This document shows, one piece after another, positions 1 through 7,600 of a DNA stretch of 8,258 nt; within the stretch, counting starts at the first letter, position 1, and each line of letters begins with the position of its first letter. The DNA lies in NCBI GenBank assembly GCA_013695005.1, contig JACDBJ010000121.1, positions 1-8,258 of the forward strand. The letters are read 5' to 3'. Under the pieces are notes generated by a model, which did no database searches, was not told where the DNA came from, and was given only the letters and a program-made list of their open reading frames with translations. The position numbers and the translations under genes were made by a program. The stretch comes from Pseudonocardiales bacterium. GTDB taxonomy: Bacteria; Actinomycetota; Actinomycetes; Mycobacteriales; Pseudonocardiaceae.

Positions 1-530
1 ATCCGGATCGAGCCGGCGCCGTCGTTGGCGCCTGCCGCCGGCACGATGCCCGCGGCCACCGCGGCCGCCGAGCCACCGGACGACCCGCCCGGCGTCCGCC
101 GCAGGTCCCACGGGTTGCGGGTGGGCCCGAACTCGTCGGGCTCGGTCACCGCCTTGCCACCGAACTCGGGCACGTTCGTCTTGCCCATGATCACCACGCC
201 GGCGTCGAGCCAGCGCCGGACCACCTCGGAGTGCTGCGCCACCACCTCGGTGCGCAGCGCCCGGTTGCCGGCCGACGTCGGCAGGCCGGCGTAGTCCTGC
301 AGCAGGTCCTTGAGCAGGAACGGGACGCCGGCCAGCGGGCCGCTCAGCGGCTCGGCGGCGCGCGCCTTCGCCTGCTCGTACATCGGCAGGATGATCGCGT
401 TCAGCTGCGGGTTGACGGCCTCCGCGCGGGCGAGCGCGGCGTCGAGCACCTCGACCTGGCTCACCTCACCTGCGGCGATGAGCGCCGCCAGCCCGAGCGC
501 GTCCTGCTCGACGTAGGCCGCGTCGTCCAT
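1..530 (-). CDS. Amidase-signature family hydrolase, NylA-like (partial, C-terminus outside window)
   Basis: The first 176 residues of an amidase-signature enzyme are visible; the gene runs off the left edge. The family hydrolyses carboxamides in the cytoplasm with a Ser-cisSer-Lys triad. All three residues are present: Lys74 in GVPFLLKDL, cis-Ser150 in TPGGSSGGSAAAVAAG and the nucleophile Ser174 in GANDGAGSIR. The 150/174 spacing and the N-terminal length match what I recall for 6-aminohexanoate cyclic-dimer hydrolase (NylA: Lys72, Ser150, Ser174), as does the NDxxGS form of the nucleophile motif, which differs from the usual DTGGS of GatA. I infer a NylA-like general amidase rather than the tRNA amidotransferase subunit GatA; the true substrate is unknown. 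The start is the ATG at 530. No Shine-Dalgarno precedes it, but a TANNNT box lies 7 bases upstream, which suggests a leaderless message. It is divergent from the PAC2 gene. Confidence 0.93.
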   Translation of the reverse strand, partial: MDDAAYVEQDALGLAALIAAGEVSQVEVLDAALARAEAVNPQLNAIILPMYEQAKARAAEPLSGPLAGVPFLLKDLLQDYAGLPTSAGNRALRTEVVAQHSEVVRRWLDAGVVIMGKTNVPEFGGKAVTEPDEFGPTRNPWDLRRTPGGSSGGSAAAVAAGIVPAAGANDGAGSIR

Positions 531-537
531 GGGCTCG

Positions 538-543
538 ATGCTA
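538..543 (-). promoter_or_regulatory. Candidate -10 box (TAGCAT) for a leaderless amidase transcript
   Basis: Read on the minus strand, TAGCAT fits the actinobacterial TANNNT -10 consensus and ends 7 bases before the amidase ATG. Transcription would therefore start at or next to the A of the start codon. The absence of any purine-rich Shine-Dalgarno before that ATG agrees with leaderless translation, which is common in actinomycetes. No convincing -35 hexamer is seen at the right distance. This is a pattern match only. Confidence 0.35.
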
Positions 544-601
544 CTGACGGGTAGCCAGAGTTGATGTGCTGAAAGTGCAAGGTCACACGGCGTCGGCGGC
601 T

Positions 602-620
602 CCCGATCGCTGCGCTCGGG
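602..620. repeat. Imperfect palindrome in the divergent intergenic region
   Basis: CCCGATCG and CGCTCGGG face each other across the 3-base loop CTG, giving 7 of 8 pairs with one T/C mismatch. It lies 56 bases before the PAC2 start, so it would be in the leader of that mRNA if transcription starts upstream. It could be an operator, a leader hairpin or simply the common GC-rich GATCGCTGCGCTCGG-type intergenic palindrome. No function can be assigned. The rest of 531-675 shows no recognisable plus-strand -10 box. Confidence 0.35.
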
Positions 621-663
621 CATGGTTTGCTGGGCACACGGTGTTGCAGCAAGCAGGTTCTCG

Positions 664-670
664 GGAGGTG
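664..670 (+). promoter_or_regulatory. Ribosome binding site deciding the PAC2 start
   Basis: GGAGGTG followed by a 5-base spacer and GTG at 676. This strong Shine-Dalgarno match fixes the start at the GTG rather than at the in-frame ATG at 622, which has no such element. Confidence 0.75.
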
Positions 671-675
671 CGCTC

Positions 676-1581
676 GTGCTGGATCCAGCCGACCTGTACC
701 AGGTGGAGGTTGAGCCGACGCCCGCCGCGCCGGTGATGCTGCTGGCGCTCGACGGGTTCGTGGACGCCGGACGGGCCGCCGGCCTCGTCGTCGACCAGCT
801 GCTGCCCGAGCCGGACTCCGCGCCGGTGGCGACGTTCGACGCCGATCAGTTGGTGGACTACCGCTCGCGCCGGCCGATCATGCGTTTCGAGCGCGACCAC
901 TGGGCGTCCTACGCAACACCCGAGCTTGCGGTGCACGAACTGACCGACACCGCCGGCACGTCATACCTGCTGCTCAGCGGACCGGAGCCGGACGTGCAGT
1001 GGGAGCGCTTCGCCGCCGCGGTGGGAGAGCTCATCGACCGGCTCGGGGTGACGCTGACCGTCGGGCTGAACGCCATCCCGATGGCGGTGCCGCACAGCAG
1101 GCCGCTGGGCGTGACCATCCACGGGACCCGGTCCGAGCTCGTCGAGGGACACCCGCAGTGGTTCGGCACCGTCGACGTGCCGGGCAGCGCGGCCGCGTTG
1201 ATCCAGCTACGGCTGGGCGAGGCCGGCCGGGACGGCGTCGGTCTCGCGGTGCACGTCCCGCACTACCTCTCGCGCTCGGAGTACCCGCAGGCCGCATTGG
1301 CGCTGATCCATCAGATCGAGGCGGTGACCGGGCTCAGTCTGCCCACCGCCGCGCTCGACCAGGCCGCCGAGCGGGCGCTGGTCGAGATCGAGGAGCAGAT
1401 CACCAGCTCCGAGCAGGTGGGCAACATCGTGCGCGCACTCGAGGAGCAGTACGACACCGCGTCGGCCGAGCTCGGCTCCCCCGGCGGCCTGAGCGCCGGC
1501 GGGCTGCCCAGCGGCGACGACATCGCCGCGGAGTTCGAGCGCTACCTCACCGACCGCGACCAGCGCGGCTCGTCCGACTAG
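676..1581 (+). CDS. PAC2 (proteasome assembly chaperone) family protein
   Basis: A 301-residue protein of the actinobacterial PAC2 family, related to M. tuberculosis Rv2125 and the structurally solved C. glutamicum homologue. Recognisable features are the N-terminal strand and turn APVMLLALDGFVDAGRAA, the central TVGLNAIPMAVPHSRPLG block followed by VTIHGT, the VPHYLSRSEYP motif, a charged helical C-terminal region (from about residue 225) and the family-typical C-terminal IAAEFERYL. There is no signal peptide or membrane segment, so it should be cytosolic. The family is named after eukaryotic PAC2 and includes archaeal proteasome assembly factors, and actinomycetes do carry 20S proteasomes. 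The role of the bacterial members is unproven, so a chaperone function is inference. The GTG start is chosen from the GGAGGTG ribosome site; starting at ATG 622 would add 18 residues with no family resemblance. It converges with nrdJ and shares a hairpin terminator region. Confidence 0.88.
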   Translation: MLDPADLYQVEVEPTPAAPVMLLALDGFVDAGRAAGLVVDQLLPEPDSAPVATFDADQLVDYRSRRPIMRFERDHWASYATPELAVHELTDTAGTSYLLLSGPEPDVQWERFAAAVGELIDRLGVTLTVGLNAIPMAVPHSRPLGVTIHGTRSELVEGHPQWFGTVDVPGSAAALIQLRLGEAGRDGVGLAVHVPHYLSRSEYPQAALALIHQIEAVTGLSLPTAALDQAAERALVEIEEQITSSEQVGNIVRALEEQYDTASAELGSPGGLSAGGLPSGDDIAAEFERYLTDRDQRGSSD

Positions 1582-1589
1582 TCACACCT

Positions 1590-1628
1590 GGGGACGGAAC
1601 CGACCACTGGTTGGTCGACCCCGTCCCC
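1590..1628. terminator. Hairpin between convergent genes, probable bidirectional terminator
   Basis: A long two-part stem: GGGGACGG (1590-1597) pairs perfectly with CCGTCCCC (1621-1628), and inside it CGACCA (1601-1606) pairs perfectly with TGGTCG (1612-1617). The AAC/ACC internal loop separates the two stems and the apical loop is CTGGT. It begins 9 bases after the PAC2 stop and lies 7 bases beyond the nrdJ stop, so it can serve both genes. There is no U-tract on either side, which is usual for intrinsic terminators in high-GC actinomycetes. Confidence 0.72.
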
Positions 1629-1634
1629 AACCCC

Positions 1635-4600
1635 TCAGCTGCAGCCTGAGGTGGAACCGCAGCCCTCGCAGACGTAGCAGGAGCCGGCTGGCCGCATCTT
1701 CGTGCCGCAGGTCATGCATAACGGCGCGTCGGCGGCCTTGCCCAGCTGCAGCTCCACCAGCTCGGTGAGGCTGCCGACCGACGGGTCCGTCGGTCGCTCG
1801 TCCACCGCGGCAGCCGGCTCGGCGGCGGGCACGGTGGTGCGCAGCTCCTCGACAACCTCGTCCACCGACTCCTCGACGTCGGTGCCGGCCGCAGAGTGCG
1901 CGCCACCGGCGTCCAGCTCAGCCGTCCGCTCGTCGGCGGAGAAGATGCCGAGCTGCACCCGCTTGTCGTAGGGCAGGAAGTCCAGCGCCGCGCGGCGGAA
2001 CAGGTAGTCCACAACGCTGGTGGCGATCCGGACGTCGGGGTCGTCGGTCATGCCCGCGGGCTCGAAGCGCATGTTGACGAACTTGGAGACGTAGGTCTCC
2101 AGCGGCACGCCGTACTGCAGGGCGATGGAGATCGCGATCGAGAAGGCGTCCATCACACCGGCGAGCGTGGAGCCCTGCTTGGACATCTTGACGAAGATCT
2201 CGCCGAGACCGTCGTCGGGGTAGGAGCCGGCTGTCATGTAGCCCTCGGCGCCGCCGACGGTGAACGACACCGTCTGGCTGGGCCGCTTCTTCGGCAGCCG
2301 CTTGCGCACCGGCCGGGCCTCGACCGCCGCCGCCGCTGCCTTCGCTGTGGCCTTGGCCGCGTCGGCGGACTTGTTGACGCTGGACAGCGGCTGGCCGACC
2401 TTGCAGTTGTCGCGGTAGATCGCCAGCGCCTTGAGGCCGAGCTTCCAGCCCTGCGTGTAGATCTGCTCGACGTCGGCCACGGTGGCCGCTTCCGGCATGT
2501 TCACGGTCTTGGAGATGGCGCCGGAGATGAACGGCTGCACCGCGGCCATCATCCGCACGTGGCCCATCGGGGCGATCGACCGCTCGCCCATCGCGCAGTC
2601 GAACACCTCGTAGTGCTCTTGGCGCAAGCCGGGGGCATCCACCACATGGCCGTGCTCGGAGATGTACTCGACGACGGCTTCGACCTGCTCGGACTGGTAG
2701 CCCAGCGAGGCCAGCGCGCGCGGCACGGTCTGGTTGACGATCTGCATCGAGCCGCCGCCGACCAGCTTCTTGAACTTCACCAGCGCGAGGTCGGGCTCCA
2801 CACCGGTGGTGTCGCAGTCCATCATCAGGCCGATGGTGTTGTGGCTGACGAAGCCGGCGGCGACGTAGGTGACGTTGTCCGGGACGGACAGGTCGTAGGT
2901 GGGCTGCACGCCACCGTCGGCGTTGGCCCGGACCCGCTCGAAGAGGTACCCCATCGCGTGCCCGAGCCGCTCGTCGAAATTGTCCGCGAAGAGTCGGCCA
3001 GCCATCATCCGCGACACGCCGCCGGCCTTGCGCAGCGAGTTCACAACGACGTTGCGACACGCATGGCCCACCGGCACCAGCTCGTCCCATACCTCGCGGG
3101 GAAGGCACACGCGGTCCCGGTTGCCGCTCTGGGCCGGCTCCAGCGAGGACAGCAACCGGGCCTTTCGGTCACCGATGAAGCCGACGAACTCGTCGAAGAT
3201 CAGTGCATGCTCGAGGTTGCGCAGACGGACCTGGAACTGCGCGCCACCCCAACCGCTGGTGGTCTCCCGCGTCGTGGTGGCCATTCCCAGTGCCAGCAGC
3301 AGGGTCCGGACCTCGCTCGCCAGGCTCTCGGACGCCGTCGAGACTGACGGGACCCCCTCGAGCACCGTGCCGTCTGCCTCGAACAGCCCCCGGATGAACG
3401 CGGCGTAGATCTCCGGGTCGTTCGTTTCCAGGACAGCGGACGGAATGTGCGGTCGCCAGCCCTTGCCGATGTGGTCGTCCGTGGGCTGCCACTTGGCGAA
3501 ACCGGTTGCCCTCCACCAGCGGGCCAGGCGTATCGACGAGATCGTCACCTCCTGATATCCCGGCTGCTGGGAGACGTCGGCCTCGATACCGAACAGACCC
3601 TTGGTCAGCTGCTGGAGGCGGTCGACAACATCAAGATCGGCGTCTGCGACGCACAGCCGGATGCCCTTGGCGTGCAGGCTGCCGTCGCCCATGAAATACC
3701 CGACGAGCTCCGCCAGGTCGGCGTCCATCGCGTCGGGCACGCGGAGGTGCCGCTGTCCGGTGTAGTAGGCCTCGTCCAGCACAGGCAGCGGCACGGCGCG
3801 GGCGGCGCCTACCAGGGTGCCCAACTGCATCGGGACGATGTCACCGGGGGCAACATCGGCCAGCCGCTTCCACTCCCAGCCGCCGGTGGACGGGTGGACC
3901 ACCTTGATTCGGTGGCCCAGGGTGCCCTGGACCGTGTAGCCACCCTCGGTCACGATCCGGCGAGTGGGCTCCTCGCCGTTGACGAAGAACTTCGTCGCGC
4001 GCCGTTCCCCGTCGTCAGTGGAGACCGTCATGTTGAGGTCTTGCCAGCGGCTGCCGTACACATCGCCGATTTCACCTAGCCTGGCGAGCCCGCGGTCTGT
4101 GGTGACGAGGGTGTCAGCGGTCAGGCAGCCGGTGGGGGCCAGCACGGACGCCTGGGCGTTGCGCCAGCCGTTGCGCTCGCCGACCTTGAGGCACTCCTGC
4201 CACGCCTTGGTGGCCTGCTTGTGCAGCTTGCCGTCGACGCGGCCAAGCGGGCGGATCTGGTCGTTCGCGGCGGCGTGCTTGCGCATGACGCGGTGGTGCG
4301 GCTCGGCGTTGCGGGCGTAGCCGTCGTACGGGCCGACCGCGCCGGCCAGCTCCGCCGAGCGCCGGTAGGCGGCCGCGGTCATCAGCGACGTGATCGACGC
4401 GGCGAGCGTCCGCCCGCCCTCGGAGTCGTAGCCGTGCCCGGTGGCCATCAGCAGCGCGCCGAGGTTGGCGTAGCCGATGCCGAGCTGACGGAACGCCCTG
4501 GTGGTGTCGCCGATCGCCTCGGTCGGGAAGTCGGCGAAGCAGATCGAGATGTCCATCGCCGTGATGATCAGCTCGACCGACTTGGCGAAGCGGGTGGCGT

Positions 4601-7600
4601 CGAAGCTCTGGTCGTCGTTGAGGAACTTCAGCAGGTTGAGCGAGGCGAGGTTGCAGCTGGAGTTGTCCAGGTGGAGGTATTCCGAGCAGTTCGCCACCAC
4701 CACGCCGCTGACGACGTAGGAGTGATTTCGGGGCTCGGTGAGGTTGTAGGTCGTCTCGAACCCACGGGATACCCGTGACACCAGCCGCGTCGACTCGTCA
4801 ACGCGGTACCAGGTGCGGCCGGAGCGGACGGTCGCCAGCTTCTCGGCCTTCTGGACATGCTCGAAGCCGATCAGCGCGGCGAACTGGTCGAGATGCCGCC
4901 CGGTGATCCGGAGGTCGTAGGTCGGGCCGTCACTGCCGTAGCTCGCCGCCGAACCGTCCTTGCGCACATAGCTGAATGACTCGGTCCTGGTTCCGGTGCG
5001 ATAGATCCGCGCGCCGACGCCCAGACTCGCCAGCAGCTCCTGGACGCCGATGAGAAGCTCCTCAGATCGACTGCCGAGCCCGACGTAGCGCGTGCCCTTC
5101 GCCACCTGGTTCACGACGCAGCCGTCGGCGTCGAACAAGCCGCGCAGGAACGCCGTGACCACCTCCTCGGGCGCTTCGTAGATCGACGCCGGTACGACCT
5201 TCTCCGGCGAGCGAGCGTCAGAGACGCCGAGCATCCGCAGGAAGGTGGCCAGCCGGCCACGCAGCGACCGCAGCTGAACGGTTCCGTTGGGCTGCACACT
5301 CGGCTTGGGCCGAAAGCCGGTGATCGCCGTCAGCAGCGCGCTGTGCTGTGGCAACAGGCGCTCGCGCTCCCACTCGCCGGCATACACCGTCACCGCGCCA
5401 CTCTTGGTGAGGCAGCCGTCACCGACCAGCCAGCCGATGAACTGCGCAAGCTCCGCTGTCCACTTCTCAGGAACCGCCTCCAGCGCGCGGCCGCGGGCGT
5501 AACGGGCCGCATCCACGGCGAGGGCGGGCAGGGCCGTCGAGGCATACGGTCGCGCAGCGTGCTCCAGCGACCGAACGACGCTGTCCGCCGCTGTGAGCTC
5601 GTCGGCTCGCACCCAGCCGCTGCTGGCAGTCCAGACGCGGTGGTTGGGTGTGCACCGTAACCGGGATCCGTCAGCAAAACGCAGCTCCAGGATCTCGTTG
5701 GTTCCGGTGACCATGTATCGGGACGGCCGCGTCGGGACAACGCGCGACTCGCAGGCCTCCGCATTGGTCACGTCATTGGTGTAGACGCGCACAGTCTCGC
5801 CGGCCGCAGCGCGACGCACGAGCTCGCCGATCGGGATGAGGCCGGCGTCGGTGACCACTCGCTGGTCGGCGGGAAAGCACGGGTTGGACGCGGTGATCCG
5901 GCCGGACTCCGGGCAGGTGTGCCAGTCGTTGATCGTGTCGTCGTACTGGATGCCGGGGTCGGCACAGGCCCAGGCGGCCTCGGAGATCGTGCCGAACAGC
6001 TTGCGCGCCGCGACGGTCTCGATGACGTCGTTCGTGGTGCGGGCCCGCAGCCCGAACACACCGTCGGACTCCACCGCGCGCATGAACGACACCGGCCCGG
6101 ACGCGGTGCCGCCAGAGGACAGCAGCTCCTTGGACGAGCGCAGCCGCGACAGGTTCAGGCCCGCGCCGGAGCCGCCCTTGAAGATCAGCCCCTCCTCGCG
6201 GTACCAGTTGAGGATCGAGTCCATCGTGTCGTCAACCGACAGGATGAAGCAGTTGTGCACCCGCAGGCCGCCGGAAAGGTACTCGCCAGATTCGGTCTGG
6301 ATGTCGTAGACCTCGACGGCCTGGAGGGTTTCGACGCGATCGATCTCCAGCCGCTTGACCTCACGGGCTGGACGTCCAGGGAGATCGAACGATGCCTCCA
6401 GCTTCGCCTCCTTGGCCGGATCGATGAAGCCGATCTCGTCGGCGAAGATCCGCCGGTCGCCGGCGTTCTGGATGCGGATGCCCCACAGATCGTGGCGGTC
6501 CGGACGCGGGTCGCGTTTGCGCGCGACGCGGGCGAAGATGCCGAACCTCCCGAGCAGCGCCTGAACTCCGCGGATCAACTGTTCGCTGATCATGTCCATC
6601 CCGAGCAGCGTCGAGCGCTCGCGGTGCGACACGTACCCCTCGGCCTGGAAGAGGCTGCGCAGGTAGCAGGCGACCACCGGCAACGGTGCACTGAACAGGT
6701 GCTCGGGAACAACCATGTCGACGCCCCGGGCTCGCAGGCTCCAGCGCTCGACGAAGTCGGACAGGACCGTGCCATAGAGCCGGGTACGCCGGCAGTCCAG
6801 CGTCGTGTCCTGCGTCGCCACAGCCCGCTCGTGGCGGTGCACCCGCGGGAAGACGGTGTCCAACGCCGCCGTCACCCAGTCGAGCTCGGCTGGGGTGACC
6901 GTCATCGCCTCGATCGTCAGGGACCGGTTGGTGCCCTCATACTGGCCGACGAAGCCGTCGGACTGCAGCCATCCCGCGAGAGCCGCCTCGGCAACCTCGG
7001 CGACCACGATCTCCGACTCACCGTGAGCCGGGCGACGGTGCCACTCGAGCTGATCTCCCGGCTTCAGGGTGCCTGCCTCGACCCACTGGCCGGAGCCTGG
7101 AGCGGTGCTCTTCCACACCACGTGATCGGACGTCACGTCGAGGGTGTGCCCGGCTTTAGTGTGCAGTCGCAGCACCTCGCGCACACCGTTGGACTTGGTT
7201 GCCACGATCTTCGTGAGACCGTGGGCGTCGTAGACCTTCGTGCCCACGGCGTCGTCCTCGACGAGGCGACCGATGGGAATCAGACCCGCTGGCGTGCTGA
7301 CGAGCGCGTCGTACGGCTGACACGCCGAGACCTGCTGGGGTGAGCTCGTGCCGACGTTGAACCAGACCGGCGAGTTGAAGCTGAACACCTGGTGCAGCAG
7401 CATCCAGGTCAGCTCCTCGCCGAAGACCTCGGCGTCGGTCTCGGTGGCGAAGTAGCCGTTGTCCAGGCCGGCCGCGACATACTTCGAGACCACCCGGTCG
7501 ATCAGCTGGCGAAGACTGTGCTCACGTACCGGGGTGCCGACCGCGCCGCGGAAGTACTTGCTGGTGACGATGTTGGTGGCGTTGACCGACCAGAAGTCGG

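Noticed and set aside
622..675. ATG 622 as start of the PAC2 protein
   Set aside because: No Shine-Dalgarno, and the extra 18 residues do not resemble the family; GTG 676 follows GGAGGTG.
1918..3108. Minus-strand 396-codon frame overlapping nrdJ
   Set aside because: Same strand as nrdJ but in another frame; extremely Arg/Ala/Gly-rich and without domains.
1896..3347. Plus-strand 483-codon open frame
   Set aside because: Antisense to nrdJ, no recognisable domains, composition rich in His/Arg/Gly/Val typical of a GC-rich shadow frame; nrdJ and intein 3 account for the DNA.
2838..7322. Homing endonucleases as free-standing genes or group I introns
   Set aside because: The frame is continuous through all three, with Hint splicing blocks on both sides and exact extein rejoining, so they are inteins.
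5919..7343. Plus-strand 474-codon open frame
   Set aside because: Antisense shadow of nrdJ extein 2 and intein 1 with no motif or ribosome site.
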